Shown here: positions 9,574 through 18,510 of the stretch, in pieces
Layout: each line of letters starts with the position of its first letter
How positions within the stretch are numbered: position 1 is the first letter of the stretch
From: Odoribacter sp. Z80
GTDB lineage: Bacteria > Bacteroidota > Bacteroidia > Bacteroidales > Marinifilaceae
Length of the DNA stretch: 64,000 bases
Reading direction: 5' to 3'
Assembly (NCBI RefSeq): GCF_009935865.1
Contig: NZ_QWEL01000007.1
Location: 62,001 to 126,000, forward strand
The notes under the pieces: generated by a model
Told to the model about the DNA's origin: nothing
What the model saw: only the letters and a program-made list of their open reading frames with translations
Database searches by the model: none
Program-made: the position numbers and the translations under genes

Positions 9574-10914
9574 ATGATTCAGGAAACGATAAACGATTTT
9601 TTAGAACACTACCGGATTTCCCGGGAGTCATCCTTTTTGGTGGCCGTCAGCGGAGGAGCCGATTCCATCTCGCTCCTGCATGCTTTCAAACATCTTGGCC
9701 TGAAAATATGGGCACTACACTGCAATTTTTCCCTCCGCAGCAAAGAATCAAACCAGGACGAACAGTTTGTCAAACAATTCTGTGAGCATCACGCCATTCC
9801 CCACAGTGAAAAAAAATTCGATACGACCGCCTATGCGCAGGAACACGGCATAAGCATTGAAATGGCTGCACGGGAACTCCGTTACAGTTGGTTCCGGGAA
9901 ATGAAAACCATAAAAAAAATGGACTATATTGCTGTAGCCCACCACGCCGACGATGTTGCAGAAACCGTGCTCATCAACCTGTGCAGGGGTACCGGAATCA
10001 AAGGGCTAACCGGAATCCAACCCATTCAGGGAGATATTATTCGTCCGCTGCTCCGCTGCTCCCGCACGGATATCCTGGCTTACACCCGCCACCATCACCT
10101 GGAGTACCGCACCGATTCCAGCAATAACACCCTCGATTATGTCCGCAACAAAATCAGACATACCGTGATTCCGGTATTCAAGGAAATCAATCCCTCTTTC
10201 CTGAACACCCTCACTGAGAACTGCAACAACCTGAAAGAAACAGAACAAATTTTTCAATACGGTATTCGTCAGTTGCAGAACCAAATTCTGAGTTCCGAAG
10301 GAGACGAACTGTCTGTCGACATCCGGAAAACCTTAGCCGGTCCGGCTCCCTTTACTTTCCTGTATGAAACCTTAAAACCTTTCGGCTTCAACAAAAGCCA
10401 AATCCGAAACATACTGAATACCCATTCTTCCGTTTCCGGCAAACAATTTGAATCCGGACAACATATACTGGTGAAAGGACGTTCTGCGTGGCAGCTTTAT
10501 CCTAAAGCAAGTCTTTCCACTGTCGATATGCGTATAGATGCACCGGGAAAATATACCATCGGCCACCAAACTCTTTCCCTCACTCTTTTCCCTGTACATC
10601 CGAAGTTTAAGATTCCTGCAGATTCCCGGATTGCCTGCCTCGATGCGGATAAAATCATTTTTCCCCTGACCCTTCGGAACTGGCAGACCGGCGATTATTT
10701 TTACCCGTTGGGAATGAAAAGAAACAAAAAGAAACTAAGCGATTATTTTACGGACCAAAAGTTCGGCACCAAACAAAAACAGGATTGCCTCCTGCTCGTT
10801 TCCGAAGGAGAAATTGCCTGGGTTGTTGGCCATCGGCCCGATGAACGTTTTAAAATCACCCCGTTCACCCAAAACATTTTAATGGTAGCCCTGCAAAATA
10901 AAGAAGAGGCCTGA
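9574..10914 (+). CDS. tilS: tRNA(Ile)-lysidine synthase
   Basis: TilS joins lysine to C34 of the tRNA-Ile CAU anticodon, changing both its charging and codon reading to AUA. The PP-loop motif SGGADS is at residues 26-31 of 446. The N-terminal N-type ATP pyrophosphatase domain has HHADDVAETVLINLCRGTG, followed by the substrate-binding domain and the C-terminal TilS domain with LRNWQTGDYFYPLGM and KKLSDYF. Length fits the long, E. coli-type TilS. It ends the plus-strand run that started with the BatA-domain gene; its stop codon lies inside a hairpin. Confidence 0.95.
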   Translation: MIQETINDFLEHYRISRESSFLVAVSGGADSISLLHAFKHLGLKIWALHCNFSLRSKESNQDEQFVKQFCEHHAIPHSEKKFDTTAYAQEHGISIEMAARELRYSWFREMKTIKKMDYIAVAHHADDVAETVLINLCRGTGIKGLTGIQPIQGDIIRPLLRCSRTDILAYTRHHHLEYRTDSSNNTLDYVRNKIRHTVIPVFKEINPSFLNTLTENCNNLKETEQIFQYGIRQLQNQILSSEGDELSVDIRKTLAGPAPFTFLYETLKPFGFNKSQIRNILNTHSSVSGKQFESGQHILVKGRSAWQLYPKASLSTVDMRIDAPGKYTIGHQTLSLTLFPVHPKFKIPADSRIACLDADKIIFPLTLRNWQTGDYFYPLGMKRNKKKLSDYFTDQKFGTKQKQDCLLLVSEGEIAWVVGHRPDERFKITPFTQNILMVALQNKEEA

Positions 10915-10924
10915 CGGCCTCTTC
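10903..10924 (+). terminator. Hairpin overlapping the tilS stop codon
   Basis: GAAGAGGCC at 10903-10911 pairs perfectly with GGCCTCTTC at 10916-10924 around a 4-nt loop that includes the TGA stop. The hairpin is strong, but the following sequence (CCAACACAC) lacks a U-tract, so intrinsic termination is only plausible. Confidence 0.55.
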
Positions 10925-11051
10925 CCAACACACTAACAATAAATTTACTACACTTACAAAAGCAATATAGTCTGTATTTCGGAGACAAATATAATCATTT
11001 AAAACGTTTGCACAAACTTTTTCCTGTAAAAAATTCCTCTATTTTCTTCCG

Positions 11052-11083
11052 TTTGGCTATTCTAATATTTTTCCGTACATTTG
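11052..11083 (+). promoter_or_regulatory. Promoter ahead of the small lipoprotein gene
   Basis: TTTG at 11052-11055 and TACATTTG at 11076-11083 are separated by 20 nt, an exact Bacteroidetes promoter. It gives a leader of roughly 110 nt before the small lipoprotein. No other gene lies in the 288-bp gap after tilS. Confidence 0.75.
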
Positions 11084-11202
11084 TAATTAACTTTAATTAA
11101 AGTACGTTTTATACAAACGTCCCACGTTTTACGAAAACCTAAATCCGTAACCGGTCACCCACTAAAAAGACTGGTTAGGGGATTTTTAAATTAAGATGAT
11201 TC

Positions 11203-11334
11203 ATGATGAAAATGAAAAAAGTAATTATCGGCCTCGCTCTCAGTTTGTTTTTGCTGGGGCTTTTATCTTCTTGCGCTATAGACCGCAAATGCCCGGCTTA
11301 TACAGAAATCACCACTGTCTCCCATCGTGTTTAA
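11203..11334 (+). CDS. Small lipoprotein, 43 residues
   Basis: I do not recognise a function. The 43-residue product starts MMKMKK, then a hydrophobic signal segment leads to a lipobox LSSC with the lipidated Cys at residue 24. The mature part is only about 20 residues and includes a CPAY sequence. It has a good promoter about 120 bp upstream and ends 117 bp before gapA. Bacteroidetes carry many such tiny lipoproteins, and this one is easily missed by gene callers because of its size. The start could equally be the second ATG at 11206. Confidence 0.7.
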   Translation: MMKMKKVIIGLALSLFLLGLLSSCAIDRKCPAYTEITTVSHRV

Positions 11335-11403
11335 ATGAAATCGTTTGAGTGTTTTTTTTAACGACTTTTGCTTTCAATTTACGTTAAAGTAATGACTTTA
11401 TTG

Positions 11404-11411
11404 TAATTTTG
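11404..11411 (+). promoter_or_regulatory. gapA promoter -7 box
   Basis: TAATTTTG matches TAnnTTTG and lies 40 bp upstream of the gapA ATG. There is no clear TTTG box 19-21 nt upstream, where TTTAC is the nearest resemblance. Confidence 0.55.
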
Positions 11412-11417
11412 AAGTGA

Positions 11418-12455
<1,038 letters not shown>

Positions 12456-12476
12456 TCGCCAGATTCTCTAAATACT

Positions 12477-12511
12477 CAGGGCCACCAATCTGGTGGCCCT
12501 GTTTTATTTTT
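12477..12511 (+). terminator. gapA terminator
   Basis: CAGGGCCACCA at 12477-12487 pairs perfectly with TGGTGGCCCTG at 12491-12501 around a 3-nt loop, followed by TTTTATTTTT. This is a textbook intrinsic terminator 21 bp after the gapA stop. Confidence 0.92.
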
Positions 12512-12663
12512 CACTCCTCTTCCGTCTTCCTTTTATAAGACATTACATAATCCTCTTTTGACCGCAACAATTCTTCTCCCTTCTTCGTCAAATCTAACTG
12601 TTCTACCGCCTTCAACACCAAATCGGTCTCCGTTAATTTCAAAATCTCAAATACACGAATCAT
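12511..12663 (-). CDS. Possible small charged protein, 50 residues
   Basis: Not recognised. From the ATG at 12663 the frame codes for MIRVFEILKLTETDLVLKAV followed by a Lys/Glu-rich tail ending TEEE. A GTG at 12708 would add 15 residues. It is mostly helical and strongly charged, and it fills the gap between the gapA terminator and the next plus-strand gene in the opposite orientation. I see no clear ribosome binding site and no conserved motif, so it may be a chance frame. Confidence 0.35.
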   Translation of the reverse strand: MIRVFEILKLTETDLVLKAVEQLDLTKKGEELLRSKEDYVMSYKRKTEEE

Positions 12664-12756
12664 TACCACTCGCTTAGAGTCTCGCTTAACTTCTCTCTTT
12701 GAAATCACATATTTTCCATCACAAACTCACTACCGTTTATTTAAAACAAGGATTAT

Positions 12757-12788
12757 TATGGCAGATTAATTCATTTCATATACCTTTG
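12757..12788 (+). promoter_or_regulatory. Promoter of the second ABC-F gene
   Basis: TACCTTTG at 12781-12788 is a full -7 match, and TATG at 12757-12760 lies 20 nt upstream as a one-mismatch -33 box. It is 41 bp ahead of the ABC-F start. Confidence 0.65.
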
Positions 12789-12829
12789 CCGTCGTATTAA
12801 CCGCAATCTAAATTTAGCACATTCTATTT

Positions 12830-14473
12830 ATGATTTCAGTTGACGGACTTACCGTAGAATTTGGTGACCGAGCTCTATTTAAGGATATCTCCTTCCAAAT
12901 CAATGAGAAAGACCGGATTGCCCTGATGGGTAAAAACGGAGCAGGCAAATCCACTTTGCTGAAGATTCTGGCCGGAGAACGAAAACCCACCCGGGGGAAT
13001 GTATCCGCCCCCAAAGATACCGTCATTGCCTATTTGCCCCAGCATTTGATGACAGCAGACGGACGAACGGTATACGAAGAAGCCGCCCAGGCATTCGCCC
13101 ATCTTTTTGAGATGGAGAAAAAGATTGAATCCTTGAACCAGCAACTCACAGAGCGTACAGACTACGAATCTCCGGAATACTACAAGTTGATTGAAGAAGT
13201 ATCCGCTTTAAGCGAGAAATTCTATAGCATCGACCTCACCCATTTCGAAGCCGACGTAGAGAAAACCTTGCTCGGACTGGGATTTAAACGGGAAGATTTA
13301 CACCGTCCGACCAGCGATTTCAGCGGCGGATGGCGAATGCGGATCGAATTGGCTAAAATGCTGCTTAAAAATCCGGATGTCCTGTTGCTGGATGAACCGA
13401 CCAACCACCTCGACATTGATTCCATCCAATGGCTGGAAGATTTTTTAATCAACAACGGTAAAGCCGTTGTCGTCATCTCGCACGACAAAACATTCATCGA
13501 CAACATCACCACCCGGACCATTGAGGTCACCATGGGACGGATTTATGATTACAAGGTCAATTACTCCAAATACCTGGAACTCCGGCAAGAAAGACGCATA
13601 CAACAACAAAAAGCCTTTGACGAACAACAGAAAATGATTGCCGAAACCAAAGAATTCATTGAACGCTTCAAAGGTACTTATTCCAAAACCCTGCAAGTGC
13701 AATCCCGTGTGAAGATGCTGGAGAAACTGGAATTACTGGAAGTCGACGAGGAAGACACCTCTGCACTCCGGCTGAAATTCCCGCCTTCTCCCCGTTCCGG
13801 CAATTACCCGGTGATTGTCGATGACCTTTCCAAACATTATGGCCACCATGAAGTGTTCAATCATGCCAATTTCACCATTCAGCGCGGAGAAAAAGTGGCC
13901 TTCGTCGGCAGAAACGGCGAAGGAAAATCCACACTGGTCAGGTGTCTGATGGGAGAAATCACAGATTATACCGGCCACCTGACTTTAGGCCATAATGTTC
14001 AAATCGGTTATTTCGCCCAAAATGCAGCCTCCTTGATGGACGAAGATTTAACCGTGTTTCAGACCATTGACGAAGTGACTCCGCTGGAATTGAAAAGCAA
14101 CACCAAAAACCTGCTGGGGGCGTTCATGTTCAGTGGCGACGATATTGACAAGAAAGTAAAAGTACTCTCAGGAGGCGAAAGGACCCGCCTATCCATGATA
14201 AAACTTTTGTTGCAACCTGTTAATCTGCTGATTCTCGACGAACCGACCAACCATTTGGATCTGAAAACAAAAGACATCCTGAAAAATGCGCTGGCCGATT
14301 TCGACGGTACGGTGATTCTCGTCTCCCACGACCGCGACTTCCTGAATGGACTGGTAAGCAAAGTATATGAATTCGGTAACCAGAAAGTAACCGAACATCT
14401 GGAAGACATCAACGGATTTTTACGCAAGAAGAAATTGGAGAATCTACGGGAAATAGAACGCAACAAACGATAA
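12830..14473 (+). CDS. ABC-F family ATPase, YbiT/EttA-like
   Basis: This is a second soluble ABC-F ATPase of 547 residues with two ABC domains. The Walker A motifs are GKNGAGKST and GRNGEGKST, the signatures FSGGWRMR and LSGGERTR, and each half has a DEPTNHLD Walker B. The linker between domains (about 240-310) is long and Lys/Gln-rich, as in the P-site tRNA interaction motif region of translation factors. It lacks the Uup C-terminal coiled coil of the paralogue at 7.7 kb. A role at the ribosome is likely from the family, but the specific job is unknown. Confidence 0.92.
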   Translation: MISVDGLTVEFGDRALFKDISFQINEKDRIALMGKNGAGKSTLLKILAGERKPTRGNVSAPKDTVIAYLPQHLMTADGRTVYEEAAQAFAHLFEMEKKIESLNQQLTERTDYESPEYYKLIEEVSALSEKFYSIDLTHFEADVEKTLLGLGFKREDLHRPTSDFSGGWRMRIELAKMLLKNPDVLLLDEPTNHLDIDSIQWLEDFLINNGKAVVVISHDKTFIDNITTRTIEVTMGRIYDYKVNYSKYLELRQERRIQQQKAFDEQQKMIAETKEFIERFKGTYSKTLQVQSRVKMLEKLELLEVDEEDTSALRLKFPPSPRSGNYPVIVDDLSKHYGHHEVFNHANFTIQRGEKVAFVGRNGEGKSTLVRCLMGEITDYTGHLTLGHNVQIGYFAQNAASLMDEDLTVFQTIDEVTPLELKSNTKNLLGAFMFSGDDIDKKVKVLSGGERTRLSMIKLLLQPVNLLILDEPTNHLDLKTKDILKNALADFDGTVILVSHDRDFLNGLVSKVYEFGNQKVTEHLEDINGFLRKKKLENLREIERNKR

Positions 14474-14486
14474 AAAGAAAACCTCC

Positions 14487-15089
14487 CTATATCTTGCAGA
14501 AAAACGTAACCAGGAAAGGAACGGAAAAATCTACGACAAATCCGTGGAATACCGAAACGATAACAAATTCTTTTCCGGCATAACGGGTAATCACCGGAAG
14601 AGTGGTATCCATTGTCGTCGCACCGCCAGCACTAATCGGAGCCAGTTTGCCAAACCAGCAAACCAACAGAGGAGCTCCCAATAAAGTTATCATCTCACGG
14701 ATGATATTGGCAGCTAAAGCCACAGTCCCCAATTCCGCTCCTTTGTACTCCGTAATAAATACAGAAGCCAGGGAATAATACCCGAAACCGGCTCCCACGG
14801 CCAAACAATCTGTTAAACTACGTCCGGACAACACCACACTCACCAAAGCACTTCCGGCCAAGGTTCCCAGAATAGTAGCCAGAGGCACAAAAAAAATTCT
14901 CCAGTTCTGTTCTTTCAATGCCTGCAAAACCTTAAAATCATTGCCAATGCTCATACCCACCAAAAACATCAACACATAAAGTACATACATACTGAAATCA
15001 TATCTTGTCACTGTGCCAAGTAAGATATGCCCATAAGCCAATAACAAGCCCATGAGAAAAAAACACATGATTATCAGACTGCTTTTCAT
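14487..15089 (-). CDS. LysO-type lysine exporter, C-terminal part
   Basis: In E. coli LysO exports lysine and thialysine as one protein of about 300 residues. Here a 200-residue membrane protein corresponds to the C-terminal LysO/DUF340 portion, with the conserved GMSIGND motif near 45-51, LAVGAGFGYYSLASVFI and several hydrophobic helices. It starts 13 bp after the stop of the 90-residue N-terminal partner and in a different frame. The two-gene form is, as far as I recall, usual for Bacteroidales, so this is probably a natural split rather than a broken gene. Confidence 0.85.
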   Translation of the reverse strand: MKSSLIIMCFFLMGLLLAYGHILLGTVTRYDFSMYVLYVLMFLVGMSIGNDFKVLQALKEQNWRIFFVPLATILGTLAGSALVSVVLSGRSLTDCLAVGAGFGYYSLASVFITEYKGAELGTVALAANIIREMITLLGAPLLVCWFGKLAPISAGGATTMDTTLPVITRYAGKEFVIVSVFHGFVVDFSVPFLVTFFCKI

Positions 15090-15102
15090 CGCAAGTTATT
15101 TG

Positions 15103-15375
15103 TCATTTACCCCTATTCTTATAGAAAAAATAATAAACCACACCCGACAACACCACACTCCCCAAAACTGCCCCCGCACTAAGTAGCAGAGCCTGCCAAC
15201 CAATGATATCCAAATGATTCAAAAGCTCTTCATGACTTCCGACAGCCATTCCCAATGCGAACAATAAAGTCCAGATTGCCACCGTAATAAAACCCGGCAA
15301 CCATTTTAATTTCCGTTTCCTCAACAAGAAACCGCAGAGCACACCCCCCAACAAAATTCCGACAACTGTAAGCAT
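15103..15375 (-). CDS. LysO-type lysine exporter, N-terminal part
   Basis: This 90-residue protein has three predicted membrane helices, with GILLGGVLCGFLLRKRKL at the start and the ALGMAVGS motif near 41-48. It matches the N-terminal third of LysO. It probably assembles with the 200-residue protein encoded 13 bp downstream to form the complete exporter. The minus-strand promoter candidate is the TAATTTTG box at 15429-15422, about 47 bp upstream. Confidence 0.82.
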   Translation of the reverse strand: MLTVVGILLGGVLCGFLLRKRKLKWLPGFITVAIWTLLFALGMAVGSHEELLNHLDIIGWQALLLSAGAVLGSVVLSGVVYYFFYKNRGK

Positions 15376-15421
15376 ATCTCAATTTTTATGAACAACACGG
15401 CAAACTTCCTGTCCGCGAAAA

Positions 15422-15465
15422 CAAAATTAGTTATTTTAACCTGAATCGGAAAATCATTAAATTTG
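15422..15465. promoter_or_regulatory. Divergent promoter pair (lysO / Nudix gene)
   Basis: On the plus strand TTTA at 15435-15438 and TAAATTTG at 15458-15465 are 19 nt apart and point to the Nudix gene. On the minus strand TAATTTTG reads from 15429 to 15422 and points to the lysO pair. The two promoters overlap back to back. Confidence 0.6.
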
Positions 15466-15487
15466 CCCGTCATTTACAATCTATACC

Positions 15488-16579
15488 ATGCCTCATTTAT
15501 TAAAAAGTCTGTTTCCCTCACTGTTACTCATTGCAGCCTATTTCATTGCAGATGAATTTTTAGGTCCGGAAAACGGAATCTATGTTGCACTGGGATTAGG
15601 CACCATAGAACTCCTCCACACCCGTATCCGGGAAAAAAGGTACGACCCAATGATTGGGTGGACCACTCTATTCTTTTGTTTGCCCGGATTGCTTATACTC
15701 CTACCGGAAAACAGCCTTTTTGCCAGGCTACAACCCGCCGTTATAGAAACCGGCTTGTGTCTGCTGACGGGCATATTCGCTTTTTCAAAAGCCGATTTGA
15801 CAGCCACCCTGCCTGCCTCCTGCCGGAAAGAACTACACCCTTTCCCCCAACAGGTAAAAGAAATGCGCAGATTGCTCCGCTACTTGTTTTTCCTGTTGTC
15901 TTCACACACCCTTTTAGTCTATTCGGCTATCCTGTTTTTCCCTCAGCCAACAACCAAGTTCATCACCAGTACATTGCTCTACCTTTTATTGGGCTTCTTT
16001 TTTGCCGCACTCTACATCCGCAACCATATCCTATCCTCCAGGATGAAAAAAGAAGAATGGCTTCCCTTAGTTAATGAAAAAGGAGAAGTCATTGGTAAAG
16101 CTCCCCGGAGTATATGCCATTCCGGCCGTAAATTACTTCATCCGGTGGTCCATCTGCACATCATTGACAAACAACACCGGCTCTTTTTACAAAAAAGAAG
16201 CATGAAAAAAGACCTCCTTCCCGGCATGTGGGACACCGCCGTAGGCGGACACATCGGATGGAACGAAAAGGTGGAAGACGCCCTGAAACGGGAAACCTGC
16301 GAGGAACTGGGGATTACAGACTTCGAAGCCCGGTTCCTGGGACATTACATCTGGGAAAGTCCGCGGGAACGTGAACTTGTATTTTCTTTTCTCTGCACCC
16401 GCTACAACCAGATCCGCATTGCCAACGACGAAGTAGACGAAGGCCGGTTCTGGACCGAATCCGCACTGGAACAAGGCATCCGTGAAGAAACACTCACACC
16501 CAACCTGATTCACGAATACCAATCGCTGATTAAACCCGTCCTGCATCCGTCAAAAGAATCATCTCTCCCCTTCCCATAA
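15488..16579 (+). CDS. Nudix hydrolase with an N-terminal membrane domain
   Basis: The 363-residue protein has two parts. Residues 1-180 are strongly hydrophobic, with about five or six membrane helices that resemble septation protein A/YciB-type proteins. Residues 190-345 form a Nudix domain of the IDI-like subgroup, with an intact Nudix box reading GGHIGWNEKVEDAL and then KRETCEELGI. The general reaction is hydrolysis of a nucleoside diphosphate linked to another group; the substrate is unknown. The fusion would place a Nudix hydrolase on the cytoplasmic face of the inner membrane. It has its own promoter. Confidence 0.85.
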   Translation: MPHLLKSLFPSLLLIAAYFIADEFLGPENGIYVALGLGTIELLHTRIREKRYDPMIGWTTLFFCLPGLLILLPENSLFARLQPAVIETGLCLLTGIFAFSKADLTATLPASCRKELHPFPQQVKEMRRLLRYLFFLLSSHTLLVYSAILFFPQPTTKFITSTLLYLLLGFFFAALYIRNHILSSRMKKEEWLPLVNEKGEVIGKAPRSICHSGRKLLHPVVHLHIIDKQHRLFLQKRSMKKDLLPGMWDTAVGGHIGWNEKVEDALKRETCEELGITDFEARFLGHYIWESPRERELVFSFLCTRYNQIRIANDEVDEGRFWTESALEQGIREETLTPNLIHEYQSLIKPVLHPSKESSLPFP

Positions 16580-16650
16580 TTGAAAAGACAAACAAAAATC
16601 GTCCAACCGTTTCGGCCTCAGGCACTAAACAATTGAACGACAGGAAAAGA

Positions 16651-17100
16651 TCAGGCAAGTAACTCTTTTACCTTGGCAGAAATAGCCTTACCGTCAGCAA
16701 GCCCTGCCAATTTTTTCGTAGCCACTCCCATCACCTTTCCCATTTCCTGAGGAGAAGAAGCACCTACTGAAGCAATGATTTCCTTTAAAGCGGTTGTCAA
16801 TTCCGCCTCGCTCAATTGCTTGGGTAAAAATTCTTCCAAAACGGCCACTTGTCCCATTTCCTGAGCATAAAGATCCTCGCGCCCCTGTCCTTGATAAATA
16901 CCGGCAGATTCACGTCCCTGTTTTGCGAGTTTTTGAATCAACTTGATACACTCGCTATCTTCAATGTGATCGCCGGCACCCGGACGCGTTTTCGCTTCCA
17001 GAATGACTTTTTTGATATTACGCATCGTTTCCAGCCGTATTTTATCTTGGGCCTTCATGGCATTTTTAATGCCCTCATTCACTTGTTCTTCAATAGTCAT
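16651..17100 (-). CDS. yqeY: GatB/YqeY domain protein
   Basis: This 149-residue soluble protein is of the YqeY family, related to the C-terminal tRNA-interacting domain of GatB, the amidotransferase subunit for Asn/Gln-tRNA. Conserved features include RLETMRNIKKVILEAK, the QGREDLYAQEMGQ motif, LEEFLPKQLSE and the C-terminal MGKVMGVATKKLAGLADGK. Length is standard. The precise function is not established. A minus-strand TAATTTTG box at 17154-17147 lies 47 bp upstream and may be its promoter. Confidence 0.93.
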   Translation of the reverse strand: MTIEEQVNEGIKNAMKAQDKIRLETMRNIKKVILEAKTRPGAGDHIEDSECIKLIQKLAKQGRESAGIYQGQGREDLYAQEMGQVAVLEEFLPKQLSEAELTTALKEIIASVGASSPQEMGKVMGVATKKLAGLADGKAISAKVKELLA

Positions 17101-17248
17101 AATTGTAATAATTATAAATCAGAGAAATATTTTTACTATACCTTCACAAAATTAATATTAAAATACCGAACACCGCTTATCTCAAAGACGTTATTTAACA
17201 AATAATATAAATTAACACCCGTTTTATCTTTTAGTACAATTTTTGAAG

Positions 17249-17256
17249 TAAATTTG
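17249..17256 (+). promoter_or_regulatory. -7 box ahead of the BamA-like barrel gene
   Basis: TAAATTTG matches the TAnnTTTG consensus 20 bp upstream of the start codon. The expected -33 region is T-rich but has no exact TTTG. Confidence 0.45.
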
Positions 17257-17275
17257 ACACACTTTTAAAACAATC

Positions 17276-18508
17276 ATGAAAATACTATTACTTTTCTTTC
17301 TTTTTTTCCTGACCTCACCGGTTTTTTCAGAGCAAGATTCGGTCCCCGCCAACATTTCCGGAGACACCCTCAGCCTGAACGAACATCTGAGCGACAGACA
17401 GCTAAAACAATTCCAACGCCAAAGGAAGAGAGATTCCATCCGGGCTCATAAAAAAGTCTGGATATCCATATTAGGAGGCCCCTCCTACAATCCGGAAGCC
17501 TCTTTAGGAGTGGGAGGAGCCATGCTGATGACCTTCCGGATGAACCAACACGACACCCTCAGCCAACGCTCTTTCATTCCGGTAGGATTCAACATCTCCA
17601 TCAATGGAACTTTTATAGCCGCCGGAGCCGGTACCCTATTTTTCAATGAAAACAAATTCCGTATTTACATCAAATACGGTTACAGAACCGAACCAGCCAA
17701 CTACTACGGAATAGGTTACGACCAAATCAAACAAGCCGAGAAGCTGAAAGAACTTTTCGGCAAGGATTCGATTACTTTTCACAAAACCAACCTGCAATTT
17801 TTTCCCCGCTTCGTGTGGGAAATCCGCCCCCATCTCTATGCCGGGGCCCTGCTCGACATCAATTATTCCTATTCCAAAGACATGCCGTCCTGGATGGAAC
17901 ACAGCCCGGAAATCCTTGCATACGGCAAAAGATACCACAACATAGGCATTGGAGGTCTTTTCCAATATGATACCCGGGATGACGTCGCCACCCCTTTTCA
18001 GGGAATCTTCCTGAGTGCCATGGGAACCCTTTACGGGAAATACCTTGGCGGAAATTTCAACTACGAAATGGTTGAACTCGAATACCGCCATTTCAAACCG
18101 GTTTTTCACCGGAGAAGCGTATTGGCCTGGACCGCTAAAACCCAAATAGGCCTGGACCATGTCCCTTACACCGAATTGCCCAATTTTGGAAATCCCTTTG
18201 ACCTGCGTGGCTATCCCTGGGGCAAATACCGGGACAAATCCATGGCTTACGGAATCGTGGAATACCGCCACATGTTCATGTCACAGGAAGCCTATGAACG
18301 AGGGGCCTTCTGGTCGAAATTCGGAGCCGTAGCCTGGGTCGGAACAGGCACACTGGGCAAAACGCCAGCCGACTGGAATCAATGGAAGCTAAACTATGGC
18401 GTAGGCCTCCGCATTCAACTGCAACCCCGTAAAAACTTTCGCCTCGACATCGGTAAAGAACCGGGACAAAAATGGGGAATATATATGAACATGACCGAAG
18501 CCTTCTAA
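17276..18508 (+). CDS. BamA/TamA-family outer membrane beta-barrel protein
   Basis: The 410-residue product has a clear signal peptide (residues 1-18, ending VFS). It is then mainly alternating beta-strand sequence typical of the surface antigen D15 (Omp85) barrel, with GVGGAMLMTF and the GNPFDLRGYPWGKYR stretch near 300-316 that resembles the conserved RGY/RGF-type motif. It ends in Phe, as outer membrane barrels do. No POTRA repeats are visible, so it is a short Omp85 relative and not BamA itself. The MATE gene starts 2 bp after its stop, suggesting co-expression. Confidence 0.85.
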   Translation: MKILLLFFLFFLTSPVFSEQDSVPANISGDTLSLNEHLSDRQLKQFQRQRKRDSIRAHKKVWISILGGPSYNPEASLGVGGAMLMTFRMNQHDTLSQRSFIPVGFNISINGTFIAAGAGTLFFNENKFRIYIKYGYRTEPANYYGIGYDQIKQAEKLKELFGKDSITFHKTNLQFFPRFVWEIRPHLYAGALLDINYSYSKDMPSWMEHSPEILAYGKRYHNIGIGGLFQYDTRDDVATPFQGIFLSAMGTLYGKYLGGNFNYEMVELEYRHFKPVFHRRSVLAWTAKTQIGLDHVPYTELPNFGNPFDLRGYPWGKYRDKSMAYGIVEYRHMFMSQEAYERGAFWSKFGAVAWVGTGTLGKTPADWNQWKLNYGVGLRIQLQPRKNFRLDIGKEPGQKWGIYMNMTEAF

Positions 18509-18510
18509 AT

